The position numbers and the translations under genes were made by a program. DNA of 64,000 nt, taken from contig JAUNHG010000002.1 in the NCBI GenBank assembly GCA_030524035.1, forward strand, positions 248,001 through 312,000, read 5' to 3'. This DNA comes from Kocuria sp. (GTDB lineage Bacteria > Actinomycetota > Actinomycetes > Actinomycetales > Micrococcaceae). A model generated the notes under the pieces. It was not told where the DNA came from and did not search any database. It saw only the letters and a list, made by a program, of their open reading frames with translations. Below are positions 18,849 to 26,610 of this stretch, in pieces; position 1 is the stretch's first letter; the number at the start of each line of letters is the position of its first letter.

Positions 18849-19040
18849 GTCGTTGTTCAAACCAACGACATCACCGGTTTGAGTTCCAGACCCTCGCCTT
18901 CCGTCCTTGGTGACGGAAGGCGAGGGTCTGGACGGCCGGGTCCAGGAACCCGCATCGCTTCCGATGCTTCGGCGGCATCGGCGAGCGGATCGTGGAACGT
19001 GGGCATGACGGTTCCTTCCTGACATGGCGTGTCAGGAAGG
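18849..19040. repeat. Cluster of four perfect inverted repeats after tRNA-Ala
   Basis: Arms are at 18849-18855/18863-18869 (GTCGTTG/CAACGAC), 18885-18905/18912-18932 (21 bp perfect, 6-base loop), 18961-18967/18975-18981 (CCGATGC/GCATCGG) and 19014-19024/19030-19040 (CCTTCCTGACA/TGTCAGGAAGG). The first may be the tRNA terminator. The others precede a membrane-protein gene and could be transcription terminators, a structured leader, or part of a transfer or recombination site of the element. Confidence 0.6.
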
Positions 19041-19090
19041 TGCGTGCGATCGGCCGGGGAATGTCAGTGCCGGAACGGACGGAGGAAGAC

Positions 19091-19864
19091 ATGCTCGGTG
19101 CAATCAAGGCCATCCCGGATACGATCAAGAACTGGCGAGACAACCGGGACCTGCTGTATCAACTCGCCACGGGAATCTCCGCGACACTCGTTGTGACCGC
19201 GCTTGTCGACGGGAAGCGACCGTCAGACTCCCTCGCGGCGGTCGCTCACGGGCTTGGCATCACCCCCGTCGCGAACTCGTTCAGCACAAACGCACCGCCG
19301 GTGCTGGCCGAGAGCAGTCCAACGGTGCAGTCGGCCGCATTGTCCGCTTTCCTGTTGCTCGTGGCTGGCATGGTGATCGTTCCGCTCTGGCGTGGCCGTC
19401 ACGACGACAATCAGATGTTCGGCTATGAGCCGTTCCGCCTTCTTGGTTCACCGGCGGCATCCACGACCTGGATTCTGTTGCTCATCGCGGCGCAGCAGGG
19501 CGACATCACCTCGACGCTCCAGCGCTGGGAACACACGGCTGTGTCGGTGGCGGCCTGGATGATCGCCGGGCTCCTTGTGTCCGGTGTGCTGTATCTCATC
19601 GCGAACCGTTACGGATCCGGTGAGCTGGTCAAGTTGCTGTTCTCGCTTGTGGCGGTCGTGGCCTATCGCGTTGGCTTCGGACTCTGCGCGACGATCTTTG
19701 CGATCGCCCTCGCGGCCATCTCATTGCCACTGTCGATCATCAGTTGGATGAGCAGGCTGGAGTCCGACCACAGTCGCAAAGCCCGCTACGAGATCGAGCG
19801 GGAACGTGCCGAACATGCGCCGCAGCCCACCGGTGCAGCAGTCGTACCGATCCGCGCCGCGTAG
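19091..19864 (+). CDS. Multi-span membrane protein of a probable conjugative element relic, unknown function
   Basis: 257 residues starting MLGAIKAIPDTIKNWRDNRDL, chosen because GGAGGAAG lies just upstream of ATG 19091. About five to six hydrophobic segments: near residues 24-41, 76-95, 115-127, 147-172 and a long one at 180-215. It ends in a charged tail (RKARYEIERERAEHAPQ). No family is recognised with confidence. Its neighbour on the opposite strand is a broken SCO6880-family conjugation gene, and both lie next to tRNA-Ala, so membership of an integrated element is likely. Confidence 0.65.
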   Translation: MLGAIKAIPDTIKNWRDNRDLLYQLATGISATLVVTALVDGKRPSDSLAAVAHGLGITPVANSFSTNAPPVLAESSPTVQSAALSAFLLLVAGMVIVPLWRGRHDDNQMFGYEPFRLLGSPAASTTWILLLIAAQQGDITSTLQRWEHTAVSVAAWMIAGLLVSGVLYLIANRYGSGELVKLLFSLVAVVAYRVGFGLCATIFAIALAAISLPLSIISWMSRLESDHSRKARYEIERERAEHAPQPTGAAVVPIRAA

Positions 19865-19865
19865 C

Positions 19866-20481
19866 GACTCACACCCACCGGCACAGCGGCAGTGCGGCGG
19901 CGGTGAACGCCGCAGCCTGCTGGCCCACCAGGAGCCGGGTCTCGCAGGAGGCTTGGATGGCGGCCTGCTCGATCGCTGCCACCCCGGCCTCGAGTTCCTC
20001 GATTGTGGGCGCGGACACCGAGATGAGGCCGGTGTATCTGAGGACGCCGTGTCCTGCGGTGAGGTCGGCTTCCTGCTGGAGCACGTCTTGGTACTCGGCG
20101 GTCTGGGAGGCGTCTTCGATCTACCCGATCTTGGCCCGCTGCGCTTGATCGGAGATGTGCTCGACCTTCTTCTTGCGGATATCTCGTGCGGCCTGGTCGG
20201 AGCGCATCGGGGTGCAGATCAGCGAGAATGACCGTTGGATACCGGTGGAGAGCAGCATCGGTGACAGGAAGCCGGGATAGACCAGCGACCGGGGCCATTC
20301 GGAGACCCAGAGCACGGCGTGGTGAGCGGAGTCGGTCCGCAGCCGGGTCCAGGACTCGTTGACCGCGACCGGGCCGGCGGTGGCGAGGGACTGGCCGAGT
20401 TCGCCGTGGCGCTCCAACGTGGCGGCGATCGCCGGCGGGTCCGGCACGCTCGATCAGCTCCGCGTACGTGGTCGCGGCTCA
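19866..20481 (-). pseudogene. Fragment of SCO6880-family conjugation protein, multiply disrupted
   Basis: Two adjoining minus-strand frames together read like the C-terminal half of the SCO6880 family found in actinobacterial conjugative elements: one contains GPVAVNESWTRLRTDSAHHA and WVSEWPRSL, the other contains LRYTGLISVS and GQQAAAFTAAALPL. Lesions seen: an in-frame TAG at 20121-20123 between the two parts, a frame change near 20,447 (upstream TTYAELIERAG is in another frame), and a TGA at 20479-20481. The product also ends early after ALPLCRWV and lacks the usual N-terminal half. Clearly non-functional. Confidence 0.65.
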
Positions 20482-20687
20482 CGCATCGTATTCGCATCGC
20501 TCCACACGTTGGGTCACTGTCTGTGACTGTGAGGAAGCTCTCCCGGCGCCATGCGGGGGCAGTGAGGCCCTCTGCAGGTGAAGAGACTGCTCGTTAACCG
20601 TAGCTTTCGTCCTCTGATCGGGGGCATGGACGCTCGCCGCCCACGGACGTGGTCGTCGAGAGGTAGTTTCTCCGACGTTGGCTGCGG

Positions 20688-21473
20688 TCATCCAGATACC
20701 GACGTTGAGGTGAAAACCGGTTGCCCGCTCGAAGCAGTCAAACCGCCGTCGACCGGGAGGTTGACGCCTGTGATGAAACGGGCATCATCACTGGCAAGGA
20801 ACGCGATAGCGTTCGCGACTTCCTTTGGTTCGCCGGCCCGCCTGAGAGGGATGCGCTCGGTGAACCGTTCGACGAGGGCCGGACTGTCGGTGATGTACCG
20901 GGTGAGCTCGGTGCGTACGTAGGTCGGGCAGACCGCGTTAACTCGGACTCCGTGTGAGCCTTCATCCAGGGCCAGTGCACGGGTGAAGTTGGAGACGGCG
21001 CCTTTCGTGGCGCTGTAGATGCTCATTCCCCAGTCACCTCCGATGCCGGCGACGGAGGAGACGTTGACGATTGCTCCCCGCGTTTCGCGCAGGTGCGGCA
21101 GGGCCGCGCGGCACAGGTGGATGACCGCTTCGGTGTTGATCGCGAACGCTTCGCGCCAGTCGCCCCAGAACGACTCGTCGAGGATGCTGCCTTCCCACGC
21201 GACTCCGGCGTTGTTGACGAGCCCGTGGATCTGACCGAATGCTTCATGTCCTTGTGCGATGAGCTTCGCGCAGGTTTTGGGGTTGCTCAGATCACCGGGA
21301 ACGAGCAGAGTGCGGGTCGTGTCGAGGTTCTCGGCCAGAGCCTGGAGTCCTGTGTGGTTTCTGCTGGCCAGGACGAGGTTGGCGCCCTCGTGATGCAGTC
21401 TGCGGGCGGTGGCGGCGCCGATGCCTCCGCTCGCGCCGGTGATGATGACGGTGCGTTCGTCGAATCGGTTCAT
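20688..21473 (-). CDS. SDR-family NAD(P)-dependent oxidoreductase
   Basis: 261 residues of the classical short-chain dehydrogenase fold: cofactor motif TGASGGIG at residues 13-20, NNAG near residue 87, catalytic serine in NVSSVAG and YSATK with the catalytic Tyr and Lys, then the C-terminal PVDGG. The closest type is the FabG / 3-oxoacyl-ACP or glucose dehydrogenase-like subgroup. The substrate is unknown. It is the last gene of the minus-strand operon, 25 bp after the truncated metK, and appears intact. In context it could reduce a keto group of an arylamine metabolite (inference). Confidence 0.88.
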   Translation of the reverse strand: MNRFDERTVIITGASGGIGAATARRLHHEGANLVLASRNHTGLQALAENLDTTRTLLVPGDLSNPKTCAKLIAQGHEAFGQIHGLVNNAGVAWEGSILDESFWGDWREAFAINTEAVIHLCRAALPHLRETRGAIVNVSSVAGIGGDWGMSIYSATKGAVSNFTRALALDEGSHGVRVNAVCPTYVRTELTRYITDSPALVERFTERIPLRRAGEPKEVANAIAFLASDDARFITGVNLPVDGGLTASSGQPVFTSTSVSG

Positions 21474-21498
21474 GACGTCTCCTTCGGTGATGGTTCGT

Positions 21499-22263
21499 CT
21501 ACTGAGCGGCGTCGCGCAGGGCGTCGGCGCGGTCCGTGCGTTCCCAGGTGAACTCGGGAAGCTCCCGGCCGAAGTGCCCGTAGGCTGCGGTTTGGGCGTA
21601 GATCGGGCGCAGCAACTCGAGATCGCGGATGATGGATCCGGGGCGGAGGTCGAAGACCTCCCGGACGGCGCTCACGATCGTCTGGTTCTCGACGGTGCGG
21701 GGCGTAGCACCGTCGTAGCCGAGCGTGACCTGGGTCTTGCCGTCTGGTCGGAGGAGCGGCAACTGTCCTGACTTGCGCGCTGTCGTGAGGCGCTCGGCCA
21801 GTCGGTGGGCGGTCTTGATCGCCAGGGGCATCATTTCGGGGGTCTCGTTCGTGGCGTAACTGAACATGATGCCCTGGTCTCCTGCGCCCTGCTGGTCGTG
21901 AATATGGGAGGCGTTGCCATCTCGGGCTTCTTCGGAGGTGCTGACGCCGTCGCCGATCTCGGGCGACTGTTCTCCGATCGATACGGTCACGCCGCAGGAG
22001 TCTCCGTCGAAGCCCATCTCGCTGGAGGTGTAGCCGATGCCGTTGATGACCCGGCGGGCGATGGCGGCGATGTCGGCGTAGCCGCTGGTGCGGATCTCCC
22101 CGGCGACGTGGACCAGGCCGGTGGTGACGAGGGTTTCCACCGCGGTGCGTGAGTGGGCGTCCTGGCTGATGAGTGTGTCAAGGATGCTGTCGCTGATCTG
22201 GTCGCAGATCTTGTCCGGATGGCCTTCGGTCACCGATTCCGACGTGAAAAGCCGTAGTGTCAT
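21499..22263 (-). pseudogene. metK: S-adenosylmethionine synthetase with large in-frame internal deletion
   Basis: 254 residues from the start [18 protein letters not shown], with AAGGAC upstream. It contains normal N-terminal motifs ([24 protein letters not shown]) and the normal C-terminal end ([29 protein letters not shown]). Between YDGATPRT (about residue 190) and [13 protein letters not shown] roughly 140 residues are missing compared with the usual 395-405, including the glycine-rich GGGAFSGKDPSKVD segment and catalytic lysines. The frame is kept. Such a protein should not make SAM. MetK copies inside biosynthetic clusters usually supply SAM for methylation, so this is probably a decayed cluster gene; a housekeeping metK must be elsewhere. 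Confidence 0.8.
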
Positions 22264-22348
22264 GGTCTGTCCTTCTTCTCGGGTGATATCGCGGTCCGGG
22301 CGGCGTTGGGGAGCACCGCTTGCGGTGCGCCACAACGCCGGTGATCGC

Positions 22349-23797
22349 TTAGTGGGGTGCGGCTTTCAGCGTGGGCGTCTTGCGGAGAAGCACGGCCAAT
22401 CCGGCTAGGGCGAGTGCGCATGCTCCGATGACGATCAGTAGTACGGCGCGGTAGCCGTCAGTGCCGGATGTTGAGAGCGCGGTGATGGTCGTGTAGATGC
22501 TGCCGAGCACGGTCACCGAGAGGAGGCTGCCGAACTCGTAGGAGACTTCCTCGACGGCTGAGGCCATGCCTGCGCGTTCGGGGGCGACGTTGGTGATGAT
22601 CGTCGAGGACGCGACGGTGATCAGCACGCCGATGCCGGTACCGGCGACGAACAGGCTCAGTCCCAGCCAGGTGATGTGGGCGTTGAGGGTCAGTGTGGCC
22701 AGGCCGTATCCGATACCGGCCAGGACGGTGACGACCAGTAGTAGCGCTCGTGGCCCGATGCGGGTCAGGAGCGATCCGCTGGCCAGGGAGGTGATCGTCG
22801 CGCCGACGGCGATGCAACCCACGAGCAGCCCGGCTTGGAGGGGCGTGTACCCGGCGGCGGTCTGGAAGTAGAGCGAGGTCACTGCCCCGATGCCGGCGAA
22901 CACGAAGGTGCTCAGTCCGGCGGCAAGGACACCGGCGGACACGGCGGCGTCGCGGAAGATGGTGAAGTCCAGCAGCGGCGTATCCAGGCGGTGTTGGCGG
23001 GTCACGAACAGCGCGAAGCCGACCACAGCGGCGACCAGTGAGATCCCGATGATCGTCGCTGACGGCGAGGTGGAGGCGATTTCCTTGATCGCAGCGACGA
23101 GCCCTGTCAGGCCCACGAGTGCCCAGATGGAGGAGACAAGGTCCCATGGGACGGCTGATTCTTCGGCGGCTTTCGGGGCGAAGATCGCGGTGAGGATGAA
23201 CGTCACGATCACGATCGGCACGTTGATCAGAAACACCGACCCCCACCAGAACCACTCGAGCAGGAGGCCGCCGACGAGGGGCCCGAACGCGATTCCACCG
23301 ATCGAGACGCTCGACCAGACCGCGATGGCGATGTTGCGTTCGCGTTCGTCGTCGAAGGTGATGCGGATGATCGCCAGGGTCGCCGGGAGCATGAGGGCTG
23401 CGCCGACGGCGAGCAGCGCGCGGGAGAAGATCAGGATGCCTGGCGTGGGTGAGAACGCGGCGACGAGCGAGGCCAGCCCGAACAGGGCGATCCCGAGGAG
23501 GAACACTCGCTTGTGGCCGTAGCGGTCTCCCAGGGTGCCGGTGCCCAGGAGCAGGCCAGTCATGACCAGCGGGTACATGTTGATGATCCATAGGGGCTCG
23601 CTGGTGGTCGCGCCAAGGGCATCATCGAGCACGGGGACGGCGATGTAGAGGATCGAGGTGTCGATCGTGGCCAGAAGGAGGCCGAGGGAGACGGCGGTGA
23701 GGACGATCCATCGGCCGCGCCGGGCCCGGGTGTCTCCGGGAGCGGGGGTGTTGGCGTCGAGGGTCTCGGGTCGGGTGTTGCTGTTGTCGTGAGTCAT
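22349..23797 (-). CDS. DHA2-type MFS drug exporter
   Basis: 482 residues with about 14 membrane segments, matching the drug:H+ antiporter-2 family (EmrB/QacA/SmvA-like). Motif A appears as [13 protein letters not shown] between helices 2 and 3, and the family signature [22 protein letters not shown] is at the start. The ATG at 23797 overlaps the upstream acetyltransferase stop as ATGA, so the open frame further upstream is not used. It is the probable exporter or self-resistance pump of the cluster. It appears intact. Confidence 0.9.
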   Translation of the reverse strand: MTHDNSNTRPETLDANTPAPGDTRARRGRWIVLTAVSLGLLLATIDTSILYIAVPVLDDALGATTSEPLWIINMYPLVMTGLLLGTGTLGDRYGHKRVFLLGIALFGLASLVAAFSPTPGILIFSRALLAVGAALMLPATLAIIRITFDDERERNIAIAVWSSVSIGGIAFGPLVGGLLLEWFWWGSVFLINVPIVIVTFILTAIFAPKAAEESAVPWDLVSSIWALVGLTGLVAAIKEIASTSPSATIIGISLVAAVVGFALFVTRQHRLDTPLLDFTIFRDAAVSAGVLAAGLSTFVFAGIGAVTSLYFQTAAGYTPLQAGLLVGCIAVGATITSLASGSLLTRIGPRALLLVVTVLAGIGYGLATLTLNAHITWLGLSLFVAGTGIGVLITVASSTIITNVAPERAGMASAVEEVSYEFGSLLSVTVLGSIYTTITALSTSGTDGYRAVLLIVIGACALALAGLAVLLRKTPTLKAAPH

Positions 23798-24357
23798 CCG
23801 GTGTGCTTTCTTTGGTCCCATTCGTGCTTGAGCATGGCGAAGGTGAACTCGTCGCCCCATTCGCCCTTGAAGATCTCCAACTCGCGGAAGTGAGCTTCCT
23901 TGCGCAGGCCGAGTCGTTCCATGAGCCGGGCGGAGGCGTCGTTTCGCGGGTCGCATCGCCCGATGATGCGGTGCAGGTGCAGGGTCTCGAACCCCAGGCG
24001 GAGCATTTCGACGGCTGCTTCCGAGGCGAGGCCTTTGCCCTGGTAGTCGGGGTGGAAGACGTATCCGAACTCGCCCTGGGAGTTGTCCCGGCTGAGCAGT
24101 GTGAGCAGCACGTAGCCGATGACGGTGCCGTCGTAGTCGACGGCCAGCAGGAGGGTGTCCCCGTCCTTCTCGAGCTTGGTCTGGGTCACACGCTTGGCGA
24201 GTTCCTCGGCGTTGTCCTCGCGCGAGCGGGGCTCGTTGAAGAGGTACCGGGCGACGTCGTCGCGGGATTCGAAGTCGAACATGTCGTCTTCGTCGGCGGG
24301 CGTGAACGGTCTGATGATGAGGCGGGAGGTGGTGATGGGCTGATCGAGGTGGAACAT
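23794..24357 (-). CDS. GNAT-family N-acetyltransferase (RimJ/RimL type)
   Basis: 187 residues starting MFHLDQPITTSRLIIRPF, with AAGGAG 6 bp upstream. The GNAT acetyl-CoA motif is seen as FHPDYQGKGLASEAA, followed by HRIIGRCDPRNDASARLMERLG, typical of RimJ/RimL-like enzymes. The start overlaps the stop of the chimeric gene as TAATG and the end overlaps the exporter as ATGA, so the three genes are tightly coupled. In a locus for an aromatic amine, N-acetylation for resistance or tailoring is a reasonable guess, but the substrate is not shown. Confidence 0.88.
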   Translation of the reverse strand: MFHLDQPITTSRLIIRPFTPADEDDMFDFESRDDVARYLFNEPRSREDNAEELAKRVTQTKLEKDGDTLLLAVDYDGTVIGYVLLTLLSRDNSQGEFGYVFHPDYQGKGLASEAAVEMLRLGFETLHLHRIIGRCDPRNDASARLMERLGLRKEAHFRELEIFKGEWGDEFTFAMLKHEWDQRKHTG

Positions 24358-25979
24358 TACTTTCTCCTTCTGCAGCACGTGTGTGCGGTCATGGTCAGTG
24401 CGACGCTGCCGGTGGCGTCCGACGGGTCGCGGTAGGCGTCGAGCAGGTCCGGGATGCGGTGCCGGTGGCCGTCGACGAACACGTCGCGAATCCTGGCGGT
24501 ATCGGCGATATCTGTCAGGGGGTCGCCGTCAATGATGAGCATGTCGGCATGTGCCCCGACGGTGAGTTGTCCGAGGAGTTCGCTGGCCCCGAGGGCTTTG
24601 GCCGCGTTGACCGTTCCGGTGCGCAGCGCGTCCACCGGGGTGAAGCCGTGTCGGACGAGGGCCCGGAGATTGGTGTGGATGCTGACGCCGAGGTCGTCCA
24701 AGGGTGCGTCGGTGCCGAGCACCACGAGGCCGCCGGCGTCGTTCACCGACCGCAAGAGGTCGACGTCGCCGCGGGTCCATGCCAGGTTGATGGGGTCGGG
24801 GTCCGTGGCTGCCTGCTCGGCCTTGTCTTGAAGTCGGCGGTAGTCCCACCAGGGGTAGAGCACGCGGGTGCGTTCATCGTCAACCAGGGCGAGGAGGTAG
24901 GTGTAGCACTGGCGATGATCGATGACGATGGCTCGGTCGGCGAAGAGCAGTACTGCGTCAGGGTGAGGCGATTGATGGACTGGTGTTCCGACAGTTTCGT
25001 CTTTGAGTTCGTAGCCGAGAGCCCCGACGTAGCCGAGATTAAAGTCGAAAGGAAGCTCCTCGTCTGCGGGGATTGCACGTTCCTGCAGCTGGTCTCGAAG
25101 ATAGGCGTAGAAGCCCTGGTTGACGGTTCGTTCACCCTCTCTACCGCGGACGCGCCATTGGCTAGCGGTGACGTCGTACTGCAGGATCTCGGCGAGCGGT
25201 CCCGTGGTGTCCCCCATGATCGTTAGGCGCTTGGAGGTGGGATCGGTAGTCGAGCTATCGAGCCAAAAGCTGGTCTGACGCTCGGCATAAATGCCCTCGA
25301 ACAGACGCTGGGTGTCGGGTTCGCCGTCGATTCGTTGCCATTCCACACGTAGCCGGGGGCGACGTGTCTTGCGCTGAACGTTCGTGTTGTGGCTTGTGGG
25401 TCTGGGGTGGGTGTGTACGAGCGCCTGGAAGTTCATCAGCATCGCTTCGCCCCACTCGGTCAGCGCTGACTCGGGGTGGAACTGGATGCCCCAGTACGGC
25501 CGAGTTCTGTGCCGGACCGCCATGACCACGCCGTCCGGGGTCCACGCGATCGGCTCCACGTCGGCGGGTAGGTCAGTGACCGCCAGGGAGTGGTAACGCA
25601 CTGCCTGAAACCCCTGGGGCACGCCGTGGAAGAGGTCAGTGTCGTAGTGGTGCACGCTCGTGACCCGGCCGTGCATGGGCTCAGGTGCCAGATCGACGAT
25701 CGCGCCCGACGCGAACGAAAGCGCCTGGTGACCGAGGCAAACGCCTAGGACGGGAAGCCGGTCCTGTTCGAAAGCGTGACGTGAGATTCCCAGGTCCTCA
25801 GAACGCTGGGGACGACCCGGCCCGGGGGAAACGATGATGCCATCGAACTCGTCGAGGGCGATGTCTGTCCACTCGGCATCGTTCGTGATGACGACTGGCT
25901 CAGCGCCGAATACGCGGTGCGCGAGATCGCGCAGGTTGTAAGTGAACGAGTCAAAGTTGTCGATCAGGAGGGTTCTCAT
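24357..25979 (-). CDS. Chimera: aminodeoxychorismate synthase N-terminal half fused to amidohydrolase C-terminus
   Basis: 540 residues. Residues 1-190 are a class I glutamine amidotransferase (LLIDNFDSFTYN, SPGPGRP, GVCLGHQ with Cys81, FHPES with His168 and Glu170). Residues 205-370 match the N-terminal domain of PabB (FWLDSS, FNLGYVGALGYE). Around residue 372 (near base 24,863) the similarity changes abruptly to the C-terminus of an imidazolonepropionase-like amidohydrolase (VVLGTDAPLDDLG, GTVNAAKALG, GAHADMLIIDGDPL). The whole chorismate-binding domain of PabB and the metal-binding HxH start of the amidohydrolase are absent. Most likely an in-frame deletion joined two genes; neither activity beyond glutaminase is expected. 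Confidence 0.8.
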   Translation of the reverse strand: MRTLLIDNFDSFTYNLRDLAHRVFGAEPVVITNDAEWTDIALDEFDGIIVSPGPGRPQRSEDLGISRHAFEQDRLPVLGVCLGHQALSFASGAIVDLAPEPMHGRVTSVHHYDTDLFHGVPQGFQAVRYHSLAVTDLPADVEPIAWTPDGVVMAVRHRTRPYWGIQFHPESALTEWGEAMLMNFQALVHTHPRPTSHNTNVQRKTRRPRLRVEWQRIDGEPDTQRLFEGIYAERQTSFWLDSSTTDPTSKRLTIMGDTTGPLAEILQYDVTASQWRVRGREGERTVNQGFYAYLRDQLQERAIPADEELPFDFNLGYVGALGYELKDETVGTPVHQSPHPDAVLLFADRAIVIDHRQCYTYLLALVDDERTRVLYPWWDYRRLQDKAEQAATDPDPINLAWTRGDVDLLRSVNDAGGLVVLGTDAPLDDLGVSIHTNLRALVRHGFTPVDALRTGTVNAAKALGASELLGQLTVGAHADMLIIDGDPLTDIADTARIRDVFVDGHRHRIPDLLDAYRDPSDATGSVALTMTAHTCCRRRK

Positions 25980-25986
25980 CGGAGTG

Positions 25987-26319
25987 CTACCTCAACGTGG
26001 CGCTGTCGTTGGGCGCGGGAGAGCCGTCGATGATGAGATCTTCAACGCGGCACGTCTCGGTGATGATCACCTCGTAGAGCCTGCGCAAGAAGTCCGTGCT
26101 GATGCCGTGCTCCCGGCCAAAGGCTTCGGCTCTCTGGTGTACGAAACCCACCCGCTCGGGCTGCATCATGGGGATGTCATGCTCACGTTTGAGCTGCGCA
26201 ATGCTCACGCAGCACTCGATACGACGACGCAGGATATCCAGGAACTGCGCGTCTAGCCTGTCCAACTCATCGCGTCGGTCACGGAGGGTGACATCCGGGT
26301 TAGTCGGTTTGGGGTCCAC
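25987..26319 (-). CDS. AroQ-type mutase, PapB-like (4-amino-4-deoxychorismate or chorismate mutase)
   Basis: 110 residues forming a single AroQ-fold helical domain: RDELDRLDAQFLDILRRRIE, the IAQLKREH segment with the active-site Lys, IPMMQPERVG and IITETCRVEDL. The MMQP motif and length resemble PapB/CmlD-type 4-amino-4-deoxychorismate mutases of pristinamycin and chloramphenicol pathways rather than housekeeping chorismate mutases (family resemblance from memory). Starts with GTG behind AGGAG. It ends 7 bp before the aminodeoxychorismate-synthase chimera, the enzyme that would originally have supplied its substrate. A PapC-like dehydrogenase is not found in the window. Confidence 0.75.
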   Translation of the reverse strand: MDPKPTNPDVTLRDRRDELDRLDAQFLDILRRRIECCVSIAQLKREHDIPMMQPERVGFVHQRAEAFGREHGISTDFLRRLYEVIITETCRVEDLIIDGSPAPNDSATLR

Positions 26320-26610
26320 AATGTGCTCCTGCCGTCAGATGGATCACAGGCCGGGGAGACACGCGCTGTCCGCAGCGTGCCCCTGCCTCCTGATCTCACG
26401 CTATAAAATGAGACCGGTGCCGTCGCTTGACATCGAGCGCCAGGAACTTGGCAACGGAGGCACAGCGTTTCGCCCGCGATAAAAGGGCTTGGAATAGGAT
26501 CTCGAAAACCGCACGACATGCACTGAAGCCGAAGATCGGCCATGCCAGCGATTGATGACTGAGATGATTGCCGGATGGCACGGCGGCGCCATAGGCCTAA
26601 CGGTTGAAAT
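26320..26610 (-). promoter_or_regulatory. Probable promoter/leader region of the minus-strand cluster
   Basis: 291 bp between the AraC-family regulator and the mutase gene. It has a TTTTATAG sequence on the minus strand near 26,403-26,410 that could serve as a -10 element. No convincing protein gene; short frames here have no recognisable similarity. It is the natural target region for the adjacent regulator. Confidence 0.35.

Noticed and set aside
22458-23591. Open frame of 377 codons overlapping the DHA2 exporter in another frame of the same strand
   Set aside because: It is a shadow of the G+C-rich exporter gene: Arg/His/Pro-rich translation with no family likeness, while the exporter frame has clear motifs.
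24357-25979. Chimeric gene as an anthranilate synthase (TrpEG)
   Set aside because: The N-terminal PabB-type motifs and the neighbouring PapB-like mutase fit aminodeoxychorismate synthase better; the catalytic domain that would decide is missing.
26396-26592. Short minus-strand frames suggesting a transposase end
   Set aside because: No transposase motif, no terminal inverted repeats and no target duplication could be seen; treated as promoter region.
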